DNA from: Lenzites betulinus
Lineage: Eukaryota > Basidiomycota > Agaricomycetes > Polyporales > Polyporaceae
Assembly: GCA_022264855.1 (NCBI GenBank)
Contig: JABYQU010000081.1
Location: forward strand, 31,706 to 95,705
Direction: 5' to 3'
DNA: 64,000 nucleotides
Shown: piece after piece, positions 33,416 through 45,475 of the stretch
How positions within the stretch are numbered: the first letter of the stretch is position 1
How the letters are laid out: each line of letters starts with the position of its first letter
Position numbers and translations under genes: made by a program
The notes under the pieces: model-generated
What the model saw: the letters and a program-made list of their open reading frames with translations, nothing else
Told to the model about the DNA's origin: nothing
The model's database searches: none

Positions 33416-34751
33416 ATGTCCGCGCCACGTTCGCCGATGTCCGCTTCCCAGCCTCGCCCTCGCGGACCCAGGCCTACTCCCGCGGAGGTGGCGCGGCGCA
33501 ACTCCCAGTGCAGTGAGAACCAGGTTCATCAAGCTGAGGAACCTCGCTGCAGCAGTGAGTCGGGTTTGCCAATCCCTAACCACAACTTGAAGCTTACTGA
33601 CCATGGCGGGCACTCTTTGGATTTGCAGAGCGAGCCACGGAGAAGTCGGTTCGTTTCGCCGCGGCTGTAGACATTGTCCCGCCTCCAAACGTCATGACCG
33701 TTGCTACCCGCTTGTCTGACAGTGAGTGTCATGATGATTCACAGAGACATTTGGATAACTCACGTCATTCAATTCCAGACATGGCAAACAATGTTCGCGC
33801 ACCGCTGCCGAATCCAGCGTCCACAGTCGGTAAGACCGTCTGATATCCACCGTGCCCCTCCATTGGTTCACGGAGGCTTTCCTGATGACACTCACATAGT
33901 TCCAGTGGCGCGCGGACCACCCATACCGCGCCTCCCCGCCATGATCGCCGACAACACAGACGACTTCACGCGCGCCCTCGCGTTCGCCTCCCGCGACCGC
34001 GTCTCCGGCTCCGGCCTCCCGCGCGTCCCCGCGCAGCTCGCGCACATGCTCGACACGGCGCCCGCGGACGACGCGCGCGCCGCGACGCTCTTCACGACGC
34101 TCCTCGCGCGCAAGCTGCTGCTCGAGCGGCGCGCGCGCCGCAAGATCGCGCGGCTCGTGAACGCGGACTGGCAGTGCGCGCACTGGGGCACGCGCTATTA
34201 TGGCGATCGGAACGCGGACCCGGGGATGACGGAGGAGCAGCGCGCGATGCGGCCGTGGTTGGAGCGGCGGGCGGCGTATTTGAGGGCGGGCGGGGGGCTG
34301 AGGATGCTGGAGAGCGCGAGGGGGCAGGGGGTGCGGCCGCGCGGGGTAAGGGAGAGGGAGGTGGGGATGTCGTTGAGGGAGAGGGTGCTCCGGTATCGGG
34401 GCGAGAGGGCGTGCGTCGTTTTCTTTTGTTTTGTGTGTGGTGGTTGCTGACGGGGTTGTGGTTTGCAGGGTGTACCGCGAGTGCTGCCACTTCGGGATCT
34501 GCTACCCCAAGCCGCGGAGGGTGCGCGTGCATCCGGAAGTGACCTCCTTCGGGGAGGCGAGCCGCGTTCGAGATGTAGCGCGGCGCGGGGGTGTGCGCGA
34601 GCTCTGCGCGGCCACTGACTCGCCGCGGGACCTGTCTGCGAGACTGTGTCGCGAGCTGCTTCCTGGTCCGAGGGAGCTCCGCATTCGATGCGTCCCGGAG
34701 AGGAGGCCTTCTGTGGTCGAGATGCCGTGTCCCCCTGTGCGGACGGCGTGA
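33416..34751 (+). CDS. Unknown protein with an Arg/Ala-rich helical core
   Basis: Five exons in frame: 33416-33554, 33629-33721, 33779-33829, 33900-34410, 34469-34751, giving about 358 aa with canonical GT-AG borders. The N-terminus is Pro/Arg/Ser-rich (MSAPRSPMSASQPRPRGPRP), then EKSVRFAAAVDIVPPPN. The middle is a helical block (LAHMLDTAPADDARAATL, LARKLLLERRARRKIARLV) followed by DWQCAHWGTRYYGDRN. The last exon has YRECCHFGICYPKPRRVRV, with a CC...C cluster. High GC and strong codon bias in 33940-34400 argue for a real gene. I do not recognise the family. It is divergently arranged from nothing obvious and ends about 530 bp from the convergent transporter gene. Confidence 0.6.
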
Positions 34752-35281
34752 CCGCTAGTGGGTACCGAAAATGCCCGGTCTCTTGAATCCCCAGTCATAC
34801 TACATCCGCTGCGTTAGATTATTCCACGTCCAACTCCCTTACAGTGCTGTGCACTGCTCATACATACGCTCATTCAATCGATTATCAAACTTGACACATC
34901 TTGATATACGAGTGTTGGCCTTGCCTTCCATGCGGAACAGTTTTGCACGGCAGGAACCTTAGGTTCGCATGCGAATGTTGGCGCAACCGAGCAAGCAATT
35001 GACCGCACGTGTTAGAGCGCACGATGAATCAGGTCCCACAGACAACAAGGGTGAGATTGACAGCTAGTTATACATTGCGAGAAGGATCGTAATCATTACA
35101 AGGCGTCGTATCGCGCCGCACCTACGCGGTGCGTGCGGATTACCACAGGCAGGAGGCGGGTCGGGCAGACGGGCGAACAAGATGGAGCATGGTGGGCGGC
35201 GGGAGTGGGAACGCGCCGGCTCGGGCAAGAAGTGAGTGGAGGAGAGCGGGAGGGAGGAGGGAGGGAGGGAGGGGAGAGGGC
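34752..35281. other. Convergent intergenic region
   Basis: Lies between the 3' ends of the unknown gene and the sugar transporter. Nothing recognised. Confidence 0.45.
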
Positions 35282-37343
35282 CTAGACCGCGTGCTTTTCT
35301 TCGTGGCTGTCGACCTCGTGGATCTCGTGCTGCGAATGCGAATGCATACTTAGCACGGGATGCAAATGGATGAGAGGAGGAAGAGGAAGAGAAACGCACC
35401 TTGTCGCGCACGACGTCCTGGAGCGTCTTCTTGCCGACGTCGCGCTTGACGTTCCACGCGGTGAAGACGTGGCCCTGCGCGAACACGTCCTCGATCTCCT
35501 CGAGCGTGCGCCCGGCGGTCTCGGGGAACATGAAGAAGATGTGGATGAACGCGGCGAAGTTGAACGTCCCGAAGATGAAGTACGTCTTGTACGCGATCGT
35601 CGACAGGCCCGGCGGCACCGCCCATGCGAGCGCGAAGTTGAACACCCAGTTCGCGGCTGTCGGCGCGCGCGTTAGCAGTGGTCGGGATGCGCGGGTTAAG
35701 GGCAAAGTGGGGGTGGGGAGTGGGGGACTTACCGGTGGAGATGGAGACGGCCTTGGCGCGCACGCGCATGGGGAAGATCTCGGCGGGGTACGTCCAGGAG
35801 ACGGGGCCCATGGTGATGGCGAAGGAGCAGACGAAGAGGTAGGAGAAGACGATGATGGCCTTCGTGATGCCGTCGTGGTCGCTGATGACCCACACGCGCG
35901 CGCCGTCGACGGTGCCCCACTCGCCGAAGCGGCCCTGCAGCCCGCCGACGAGCATGAGCCAGAAGCCCATGAGGAGCGTGCCGGCGAGCAGCATCGGGCG
36001 CCGGCCCCACTTGTCGATGTAGATGATGGCCGGGATCGTGAGCAGCACGTTCAGCACGTACTGCACCGAGTCCGCGATGAGGTTCCCGCGCCGCCCCGTG
36101 AGGCCCGCGCCCTGGAAGACGTAGATGATGTAGTACATCATGATGTTCATCCCCGAGAGCTGCGACCACATCTGGAGCGACATGCCCAGCGTGACGCGGC
36201 GGAAGATGCCCGGCTTGAAGAGGTCCGCGTACGACTTGGCGCCCTCAGTGCGCTCGAAGCGCACCTGCTCCTTGATTTCCGCGATCTCGAGCTGCACGAG
36301 CTCCGCGTTCGGGTCGCCGTGGCCGTGCAGGTCCGCGAGGATCTCGAGCGCCTCGTCCGGGCGGTTGTGGTCGACGAGCCAACGCGGCGACTCGGGGAAC
36401 GCGAGCATGCCGACGGACAGGATGATGGCGGGGATCATCTGCAGACCCCACGGGATGCGGAAGGAGGCCACGCCGTCGATGTACGAGCAACCGAATTGCA
36501 CAAAGTATTGAAGCAGGATACCCCACGTGATGGACCTGTGGGTAATTGAGCGTAAGGTGCGGGACGGCGCGGAAAGCGGACGCACCATTGTTGCATAGAC
36601 ACGACACGGCCACGGATGCGGGGCTCAGTAATCTCGGATTGGTAGAGCGGGACAATGGCGGAGGCCACGCCGACAGAGATACCGGAGACGATACGACCGA
36701 CGACCAGCATGCCGCGGTTCTAGAGAGGTCACGTTGTCAGCTGGAGCGCACTGTGGGAAGCAAGAAGCCCGCGGCCAGAGGAGTCGCCGGAGACGAGGCC
36801 TGATGGCAGACCGCAGTCTATCTGGGCTCCAAAGCCGCGTGGGGATGGGGGCACACTCACAACGGAGGCACACTGGAGGATGCTGCCGATGACCCAGATC
36901 CAGCCGGAGAGGATGATGGTCCACTTGCGGCCGAATACGTCGGCGAGCTTGGAGACGGCGAGGGCACCGACGAAGGAGCCGGCGGGCATGGCGGCGACGA
37001 TGGCACCCTGGGCGTTGGGCCCGGGGTTACCGAAGGTGTTCTTGTAGGCATCGTTGGAGAGCACACCGGACATGGACGAGATGTCCAGTCCGAAGAGGCC
37101 ACCGCCGATACATGCGAACGAGCCTGCGGGAGACAGTCAGGGTCGAACGGCGCAGCCGCTGGGCGTACAGCTTACCGACGATGTACTGTCAGGGACGAGT
37201 GAGCGTTTGGTGGCGGCGAACAATCAGTCAAAAGGGACGTACGGGGTTAGACGCGATTGCGGCGCTGTACTACACGGATGGTTAAAGGCTGTTAGAGGCG
37301 GAAGGGGACGCGGAATAAGGGAAAGACATACGCCTTTGCCCAT
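35282..37343 (-). CDS. MFS sugar (hexose-type) transporter
   Basis: Eight exons on the minus strand: 37343-37332, 37269-37243, 37185-37176, 37123-36861, 36719-36586, 36535-35733, 35656-35400, 35329-35282, giving about 517 aa in frame. This is a 12-helix proton- or gradient-driven plasma-membrane sugar porter. Signatures are GGGLFGLDISSMSG in helix 1, KLADVFGRKWTI, VGRIVSGISVGVASAIVPLY, the PESPRWLVDHNRPDEAL motif ending the first half, QMWSQLSGMNIMMYYIIYVF in helix 7, DKWGRRPMLLAG, WTYPAEIFPMRVRAKAVS and FPETAGRTLEEIEDVF at the end of helix 12. The tail is short and His/Glu-rich (HEIHEVDSHEEKHAV). Three very small 5' exons (12, 27, 10 nt) are unusual but in phase. The exact sugar cannot be told from sequence. 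Confidence 0.92.
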
Positions 37344-39256
37344 GGTGGCGAGCAGGAGAACGCTGAGAGGTCTCTGGGCGGATGAGAAGAGCGAGAAGCA
37401 GCTCAGGGCACACCCGGGGAAAACTCTTCGCGGGCTTGGCCATGGCTTTATAGCAGGCTGCCGTCTGTGCGCACATGCTCAAACTGGCTCGGTCCGGGAG
37501 AGGGAGTCGTCTGACCTAGGCACAGACGCGCTCGCTCTGGAGAGGGTGCGGATGAGGGTTGATGGAGATGATGGGAGGATGGGTTCCTGATGCGTTAAAC
37601 GTCATTCCTCCTCCCGTGCTCCCCCAGAAACGGCTAGCGACCTTCGGCGGCGAGTGGAACAGACATATGGCGACGCGGCAGGTGAAATTCTACCCCAGGT
37701 TGAACCTCTAAACGCGACGGACGGTCGGCACGACAGAGGGTGGCGGGCGACGGGTGGAGGAGGATGAACATGTGTTTTGATCAGAGAGCGGACGGTGCGG
37801 GGGCGGGGGTGGGGAAGGCGAGCGTCGGGGCCGAGAGTGTGGAAAAATGCCGGAGGAACATACGAGCGGGCGCCCCAGATCCTGGAACCATCAGCACACA
37901 CAACATCGGCGATCAATCTAGGCCATCCTCAGCCCATGACCCACAACTCTGCCATTTGGAACTTGCGAAGTCGGCGGGCGCGGCGGTCGCGCGTACCTTG
38001 TCCTCGGCCGAGCCATATATCGCGAAGAATGCATGCGAAGCACCGAAGCTTAAACAGCGAAGGAAGAATGTTCCCGCTAGCTTCGCGGCAGCTTTCGTGA
38101 CACTGCCTACAAAGGCAAGGTTCGCTGACCTATGTACGCGTAGGGACGTGTAAAGTATCACGCTATTAGTGCATTGGCATCGGATGAGTGTGGTGCATGA
38201 GCTAGGCCGGAGAGGATGATGAAACACTTGCTGCTCTCCCTAAGTGCTATAGGGTACAGATAGAGAACAAGACACAGAGGACAGAGTAGCACAGAGGACG
38301 ACCTTGTATGATTGCATAGAAAGCAATCCACGCTTGGATTCGCACGAGTTTAGACATACAACCGTGGGGAGCCTGATGTTCAACATAGACGCGGCCCGGA
38401 CGAAGGCAGATTGTAAGCACCGGGTATGTGGCTTCGGCAACTGAACCACTGCCTCAAGCTGCTGACCGTATGTTGCAGAGGTTCGCGTCTTCGTGCCCAG
38501 ATGCATCTAGCTGTTTCAGAGGAAGTTATCCTGTACCCGACGCAAGCGCGTGGCACGGTGAACATGGATAGAGTATCTAAGGGCTATACGGTGAGACGGG
38601 TTATCCGGAGAGAGGGAGAGACGTACGGGAATGTAGTGCGAGAGCCCAGAGTCGCTGAACAAGATGCATCACACGACCTATGCTGTGATCGTACTCGATT
38701 TCATCGCGTTACGAGTACATTAGTTGCTGTGATAGTGACATGAAGTGAAGTGAAAAGAACACTTATCCGGCTCCTCTTAGTAGGACTGTACCAACGTTGT
38801 TCGCATTGTGATTAGATCTGGAAGCGGGTCTTCTCGTACGGCGCAGCCAAAGACAATTGGCCCACGGGGAGTGGAGCGCGTATGTGAACGCGGGGTGTGC
38901 CTGGGCCCTGACACTGCCTCTGGACACACATTGTCGAATGAGGCTGTCTTCTTCATATGCAGATGAAAGGAGAGCGTGGGCGAAGACGAGCAGCGCGAAC
39001 AAGGGAGAGACATGTCTTGCGAGCAAAGAGGGGCAGCCACCGGGGGCAAACAGAGCCACACAAGGGATCAGTCAGATCGGAGGGCGCGAGCGAGCCACGG
39101 CCGCTTCAACATCCTCCTCCTCATCGTCCCCGACGTCGTCAGCAACCGCCTCCTCATCGCTGGCGACATCGCCGAGCTCGTCCCCAAACCCAACATTACT
39201 CACCTCTCTCGTTACGAACAACAGATCCGCGTGCCACTCCGCCCGGCCTCTGCGAT
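37344..39256. other. Divergent intergenic region between the sugar transporter and MUB1-like gene
   Basis: About 1.9 kb between divergent starts. No gene seen. It should hold both promoters. Confidence 0.4.
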
Positions 39257-42200
39257 ATGCGCGAGTCCAACTTCGCGTTCCCAGCCCAGAATCGGGCCTG
39301 CGTATGCATCTCCTCCCAGCTCTATGACAGACGAGGTATGTTTTTCCACGCGTGTCGAGCCCGAGAACCTCAGAATCGACCTTTTCGCCTGCAGCACTCG
39401 ACACGAACTCGCCCCTCCCGCTCTTCAACTCCCTCACCCATCTCGTCTATCTCACCTCCACCTCCCCTCGCATACGCGAGATCATGACTATGGACGGCGG
39501 CCTCGAACGTCTCGTCCGCATTCTGCACGACTTTTGTATATCCCCGCCCCCGCCCGATAATCCCGCCATCTTCTTTGGCCTCTCTCCTTCCAGCGTACAT
39601 CCCCCCAAGCCTGTTCCGACCCTTCTCCCCAAGTCCTATGACAAGCACGCCGCATACCGCTTCTCCCTCGCTTTTCAGTGCATAGTCAACATCGGTGTCC
39701 GCGGCAGCGAGCCCATCCGCAGCCGCGTCGTCCAGGCTGGAACGCTCGAGGTCGTCGGCTGCATTCTTGAGGCCTGGCTCGCCAGCAAAGGTTTCCCCGT
39801 CGGTCCCTCTCTCGGCGCCAACGGCATGCCCAGAGAGACCAGAGAACAGCGTCTTGCCCGACGCCAGGCCCAAGTTGAGTCGCGACAGCGTGAGCAGGCC
39901 GCGCAGGCGGCCGCCCTCCAACGCGCGCTTGAGCGTCACGCCGCCGAACGTCTTCTCAGGACCACGGAGCTCCCCCCAACACATTCCATTGACATCTCAC
40001 ACCACCAGGACGTGCGTCACCTTTCCCGCCGCACTTCTCCTTCGTCATTACTAACTGATCGCTTACAGGAGCCCATGCAGACTGATCAGGCAACCCCCGG
40101 CGCTACCCGTGCACAGGACACAGACACTTCCGCAGACACCTCTACCAACGCTACGCCCAACGGCGGCAACACACCCACTGGTACCGTCGTTGTACCTGCG
40201 CGGGACCGCAGCGGCACTATCATCGCACGTCCGGTGTGGGATCAGCCAACCAACACCACCGCCACAACCGGGACCATTCGCCGCGCACATCGCTCGCGGC
40301 TCACCATCACTGCTGCGTCGCCGGGCCCATCTACATCCACATCTGCTGCCAATTCGAGACCCGAGACGGAGACAGAAGATGATGGGGACGTGGATATGGA
40401 CCGGGAGAGCCGCGATGGCGATGAACCATCGCCTTCTCCCGAGCGCCAGCCGTCCGATGCGGGCACGATCCGTGCGACCCACTCTCGACGCGCCGTCGGC
40501 ATCGTCACGGACGCCGCGGGAGCAGCAGGCCCGGGCGCGTCGATGGACATGAACTCGGACCCGCACATCGTGATCAACGACGAGGGCGTCGTCGCAGGCG
40601 TCGGCGTCGAGGACGGCATCGTCTCCCTGGAGGCGAACGACGATTTTGCGATGGGCGCGCCCCCCGGCGCCCCTGGTGCGATTGACGGCCCTCCTGCGAA
40701 TCGCGCGGTCGCTGACCCCGCTCATCCAGGTGCCGCCGGCGAGCGCACGCCCCGCGCGGGCACGGCTCACCTCCCGATGGCTGCTGGGCGACAGGCGATG
40801 GGAGGCCCCTTCCTTACCACTACCCCTGCGGAGGTCCCGGGCATGCGTCTCGCGGAGGGCGCGACACCCCCGCGCGCGAATGCGGGTCGGGGTGTAAACG
40901 CGGCCAACGCTGAGGCGGGCACTCCAGGCGGCGCGGCGCACCATCATCATCATCACCACCACCTGCGCGATGTGGAGACAGGGCCGTACCGCAACGAGGA
41001 CGTTCTCCTCAGTCTGCAGCTGTTGGCGTACTTGAGCAAGTACCCGCACTGCAGGGAGGCGTTCTACACGATGCGTCCCAGCTTCCACCCCGCGACGCTC
41101 CAACTCGCGAGTGAAGCCAGGTACGGGCAGGCGTCGTCCTCGAGCAGCAGCAACCCGGCTCCTCCGACGTCGGCATCGGCGTCCTTGGCGGCTGCTGCGG
41201 CAGGGTCTTCGTCGTCAAGCCGGCTTGCACAGGCGTCATCGCCGGCCGGGAAGGACGCGAATCCTATCGTGAAGGCGTTCAATAGCGCGACAGGGCGTGG
41301 GAAGGAGAAGGAGCGTGCGCCGTCCGGCTCTTCGTCGGCCTCGACGGTCACCCCCTCTGCTTCAGGCGCAGCTGCAACTACGCAGGGCGGCGGACGGCCG
41401 AGGACGACGAATGTGTTCGCGTTGGTGGAGCGGTTCACTTACCGCCACAGCTCGTCGGACTTGGAGTCATCGAACCCGCCTCCCAGTCTCCCCCCAGAGA
41501 TCCAGTACTGGGCGGGCGTGATCATGCGGAACGCGTGTCGGAAGGACGACAGTCGCGGTGGGATCCGGCAGTGTGCGAACAGTGAGTGCCCCGATCTTCC
41601 TCGGAGTGTGCGCGGTTGCTAATAATGGGCTGGCTTGGTAGTGCTGTGTGGCAAGTGGGAGCGCTTCCCGCGGGAGTTTGCAAAGTGCCGGCGGTGCAGA
41701 AAGGCCAAGTACTGCGGGAAGGAGTGTCAGAGCACGGCGTGGAGCGAGGGCCACCGGTTCTGGTGCAGCGCGAAGGATCCCGAGGAGGATGGCGAGCACC
41801 ATCATCACCATGCGAACCTCACTGGCGACGCTACTCGCCCTGCTGGCCCTGGCGGAGGAGGAGGAGGCGCGGCCGCGGCTGCGCCCGCTGGGACAGCTGG
41901 GACGGCTGCTGCGCGGTCAGAGCGTAGAGAGGCCCGGGATCGCGAACGGGAAAGGCTGTCAAGGGTCGCGGCGGAGACGCAGGTGACGGCAGAAGGGCAG
42001 ACCGAGGCGCGGTTGCGGATGCAGTTTCAAGCCACGTTCCGCGACGGCGTCCCCCCAGAGGTGCTGCAGGCGCTGGGCGCCCCCGCTGCCGGTGCCCCCG
42101 CGGCGGCTCCGCCAACATCGGGGGAGGGCGCGGCTGGGACGCCGGGCCCGTCGCCTGCGGCTCTCGCGGCGGCACGGCAGGCGCTGCCTGCACTGACGGC

Positions 42201-42441
42201 GATCATGGAGGGCACGTGGAACTACCCGTCGCGGGCGGGGCAGCCTGCGATGCGGTGGCCGGTGACGGGGGGCGACGGGGCGCTGCGGGACGAGGAGCTG
42301 CGCCGTCTGGTGAGGAGCATCCAGGGGACGCGCGCGCCGCGGGGTGGGGAGGAGGCGGCGGCGGCGACGGCGGCAGCAGCGCCGGGGCCGTCAAGAACGG
42401 GGGGCGGGGAGGAGGAGGACGTGGACATGATGATCGACTAG
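39257..42441 (+). CDS. MUB1/SamB-like MYND zinc-finger protein
   Basis: Exons 39257-39335, 39395-40011, 40069-41581, 41642-42441, giving about 1002 aa (1021 if the 57-bp third intron is retained). The N-terminus, MRESNFAFPAQNRACVC then LYDRRALDTNSPLPLFNSL and MTMDGGLERLVRILHDFC, matches the SamB/Mub1 armadillo-like start, as does AFQCIVNIGVRGSEPIRSR. A long Ala/Thr/Gly low-complexity middle carries an eight-His run. The C-terminal MYND finger straddles the last intron: RQCANMLCGKWERFPREF, then CRRCRKAKYCGKECQ, then W..GHRFWC. In yeast Mub1 works with the Ubr2 ubiquitin ligase on Rpn4 turnover; in Aspergill­us SamB affects hyphal growth. A similar role here is inferred. Confidence 0.88.
40012..40068 (+). 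other. 57-bp stop-free intron of the MUB1-like gene
   Basis: GTGCGT donor, CTAAC branch-like site and TTACAG acceptor. The length is a multiple of three with no stop codon in frame, so the spliced and retained messages both encode full proteins differing by 19 aa. Confidence 0.65.
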
Positions 42442-42837
42442 GTGTGCGCTGTGCACCGACGTCGCTCTCCTCGTTCTCGTTGTCGCCCTCGTCGTCCGCT
42501 CGTTGGTCCTCGGGTGGTTCACGGTTTGGCGGACGGTCATAGACTGGTGGTGGTAGATACCGATACACAGGCAGTCATACATTCGTTACACGTACATAGC
42601 TCGCTTTCTGTGCTCGTCGACGACATTCGCAATGTACCATACTCGCACATCCTATCCTATTTTACCCAAGCTTCAAGCACTTGATATGTTTTAACCGACT
42701 TCGTTTCTAGACAATTCTGGGCCGTTGTTTGCGCGGAACAAACAACGCGCTTGAAAATCCCGCCTGCGTCTCACCGGCGTCTAACGTGCTCTGTCACTCG
42801 CCCCGCCTCCGTCTTCTCCCTCCTCTCTGCTGCACAA
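42442..42837. other. Intergenic region with HSP10 promoter
   Basis: Between the MUB1-like stop and the HSP10 start; contains the heat-shock-element-like site listed separately. Confidence 0.5.
42704..42718 (+). promoter_or_regulatory. Heat-shock-element-like site upstream of HSP10
   Basis: Three contiguous 5-bp units, TTTCT-AGACA-ATTCT, alternate as nTTCn/nGAAn/nTTCn with one mismatch in the middle unit. It lies about 120 bp upstream of the HSP10 ATG, a usual place for Hsf1 binding. Confidence 0.5.
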
Positions 42838-43367
42838 ATGGTCGGTCTGCGTATGTTCTGCGCTGCTGCTGTGTACTGACCGGGCTCGACGCTGTGCACA
42901 GGCTGCCCAGGCAACGTTCAAGTCCATCAAGGCCGTCGTGCCCCTCCTTGACCGCGTCCTCGTCCGCCGCTTCAAGCCCGAGACGGTACGTCCCCCACTG
43001 ACCGCTCTGACTCTCGCTCCTCGCGCACGCACGCACACGTACTGACGGCGCACGCGCGCACGCTGCAGAAAACGACGAGCGGGATCATCCTGCCCTCGTC
43101 CGCGACGAGCTCGCCGCTCCCGGAGGCGACCGTCATCGCGACCGGGCCCGGCGCCCCGGACAAGACCGGCGCCGTGCGCCCCGTGTCCGTCCAGGCGGGC
43201 GACCGCGTCCTGCTTCCGGGGTGGGGCGGCAGCCCGATCAAGGTTGGCGAGGAGGTGCGTTGTGTTTTGGTGTGCATGTGCGAGGCGGGTGTTGACTGAC
43301 GTGGTGTGTGCGGTAGGAGTATTTCCTCTTCCGGGACTCGGAGATCCTCGCGAAGATCCAGGAGTGA
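42838..43367 (+). CDS. hsp10: Mitochondrial 10-kDa chaperonin (HSP10/GroES)
   Basis: Exons 42902-42985, 43069-43254 and 43317-43367 are clear. The first exon begins at the ATG at 42838 but its donor is uncertain, because the strong GTATGT would break the frame. The product reads FKSIKAVVPLLDRVLVRRFK, TSGIILPSSATSSPLPEATV, GPGAPDKTG, VQAGDRVLLPGWGGSPIKVG and EEYFLFRDSEILAKIQE. It has the GroES fold with the mobile loop (KTTSGIILP) that docks onto HSP60 in the mitochondrial matrix. Length (about 105-110 aa) fits the family. Introns are 62-83 bp. Confidence 0.93.
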
Positions 43368-43985
43368 GCGCGCGGGGCGTTGAGGGTCGGTGGCTGGTGA
43401 GGAGGTGAGCTAGGGAGGGGGGAGGGGAGGTCCGAGATATGGCATAAAAGTTCGCTATCACCCGCATTCTATCCCCGTGCTAATCACTGTGTTCCGTGTT
43501 CTCTGCATGTGCTATGGGTCCCGCTGCAATCGCATAATCATCATCCCTGCTCTCTCTGTGCGCGTGCGTTCGTGCGCTTGTCGTCCGCGCAATGCCCGCT
43601 GCTGCGTGGGAGGAACTCGCGGATGGCCACGCCCGTGTCGCGCCGCGTTCCGGCTGCCCTTGCTTGCGTGCTCGTCCTTGTGGGAGGCGAAGACGTATCC
43701 GTCTACATGTGCGTATGCTTAACCTCTGCGGTTGTAGCAAACATAAGATGTAAATGGTTTGACACCACATCTCACGTCTCGACCACCAGTACGTATCATA
43801 GACTGCTCCCGTTTGATGCATAGTTCACGGAGGGAAAGCTGCAGAGCCTTAACATTGTTTCTTGACGCGAGGGTCACATTCCACGTGCCAGTGCAACGGG
43901 AGGAGACCCAAGTTGGCTTCGTACGCTCTTGCTACCGAGCCTGCCATACGCACCAGAGCGCCGTTTGGATCTGTCTGCTGCAAGT
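43368..43985. other. Intergenic region
   Basis: No gene recognised between HSP10 and the F-box-like gene. Confidence 0.4.
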
Positions 43986-45165
43986 ATGCCCTCTGGAGAA
44001 GGCGATAGCGACGAAGTCGCTCGCGGCGAGGTGAACGCCGCACGCAAAGACGGCAACGTTGCCCTCAAGGACGCCAACGTCGCTCGCAAGGATCTGGTGA
44101 CATCTCTGCAGAACGAGCGTGCCGCGCCTCTTGGGCAGCCACCTGAGCACATCACCGCGGAGGCACCGACATGCACCGGACGCGACGCAGACGCGGTAAG
44201 TCGCATCGCAGGCTATCTGGCCGTACAAAGACACCAATCTTCGTCATCTGCCAGACGCTACACCCTCGCTATCGGAACGAACGCGTGTGCGTATTCCCGC
44301 AAGCGATACTGCTTCGTATTTTCCTGGCGACCATTCCTTCTGACGACGACCACGACTCCTTTGTACAAGCCGGTCTGGACTGTCTCAGTCAGTACGCGGA
44401 GGGCGCTCGCCCTCGTCTGCAAGGCCTGGTATGGTCCCGCCTCCGAAGCCCGCTATGCCGACATCGCTCTCCGGCGCATGGGGCAGATCAGCACGCTCGC
44501 GCGCACACTCCGCGCCGCCCGCGTCGTGTATGCTCCGGATCCCAGCAGGTTAATCAAGCGTATCCGCACGGTGGGGTGTGTCGTGGTTCAACGGTGTGCG
44601 CGAGTCACTAGGGCGGATCTCGCGTTTGTCTTGGACTGCTGCGAAAGGCTGCAGAGCTTCGAGCACCACCCCCATCCGCGCTTTGATCACTACGATACGT
44701 TGAACGGGGACCCGGCACCCGACGTCGAGACGTGGCACAATCCTGTGTGGTTTCGATATTCTAACACCGACGACGCTCCCGGCTACGCTCTGATGGATCG
44801 TTGCGCATCGGGCTTGCAACATCTAGTGTTCGGACAGCTCAGAGACGAAGAACACCTCATATATATCCATGGACTACTTCACATAGAGACAAGCTTAACC
44901 ACTTTGACCTCTCGACACACGCTGGGCTTCCAGGCTGATCTACGATATACCAGTCCTGTCGAGCCAACCTCCCGTCTGCCTCCCCTATCTCGAACACCTG
45001 CAAATCCCTTGCCACCTTCTGTACGTGTATAACTACATCATTGACCTCTGGGATCTACCCAGTCTACGCGGGCTGACCGTGTTATCCTGTGACGACATCC
45101 CTCGAGAGGCATTGGAACACCTCGGGAAACACCTGAAGTACCTCCACATATTGTACGCTGCCCGG
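43986..45165 (+). pseudogene. F-box-like gene, frame-disrupted
   Basis: Starts MPSGEGDSDEVARGEVNAAR with a repeated AARKDGNVALKDANVARKDL segment, then after a plausible intron (44197-44259) an F-box-like core: FPQAILLRIFLATIPSDDDH followed by RRALALVCKAWYGPASEARY and ALRRMGQISTLARTLRAA. The helix LLRIF and the VCKAW..P motif are the usual agaricomycete F-box-like pattern, which recruits SCF ubiquitin ligases. The two halves are in different frames around 44365-44390 with only a 26-nt candidate intron, too short to splice. A later piece, LPSLRGLTVLSCDDIPREAL, looks leucine-rich-repeat-like. Downstream it runs into a flippase fragment. Probably a broken gene; a sequencing indel is the alternative. 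Confidence 0.5.
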
Positions 45166-45174
45166 CCCGGAAAG

Positions 45175-45475
45175 TCAAGATGTTCTGCAAGGGCGCGGAC
45201 ACGGTCATCCTCGAGCGGCTGAGCGAGACCCAGCCGCTCACCGAGAAGACGCTGCTGCACTTCGAGGTGCGTATCGCCTCACGTTGCTGAATACGCATTG
45301 CCAATGCACGCTCTACGACTACGCTACGGACGGTCTGCGCACGCTGTGCATGGCTTGCCGCAACATTGCACAGTATCGACAATGGGTCACGATCTACGAC
45401 CAGGCCACCGCGATGATCAATGGGCGTGACGACCCGCTGGATCAGGCCGCTGAACCGATGGAGCGTAACCGTTGG
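45175..45475 (+). pseudogene. Fragment of a P4-type ATPase (phospholipid flippase)
   Basis: The first exon reads KVKMFCKGADTVILERLSET then QPLTEKTLLHFE (45175-45267). The second reads DYATDGLRTLCMACRNI then YRQWVTIYDQATAMINGRDD (from about 45320). FCKGADTVILERL is the nucleotide-binding-domain signature of DRS2/DNF flippases and the two exons abut correctly in that family. The intron between them keeps its GTGCGT donor, but the expected AG at the acceptor reads CG. Phosphorylation, transmembrane and hinge parts are absent. This is a roughly 100-codon transposed or duplicated scrap, not a working gene. Confidence 0.8.

Noticed and set aside
35401..36549. Long plus-strand open frame (382 aa)
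   Set aside because: It is the antisense shadow of the sugar transporter exon; composition is Asp/Glu/Val/Arg-rich as expected from reversed GC-rich codons.
40063..41103. Minus-strand open frame of 346 aa
   Set aside because: Antisense shadow of the MUB1-like gene; no domain recognised.
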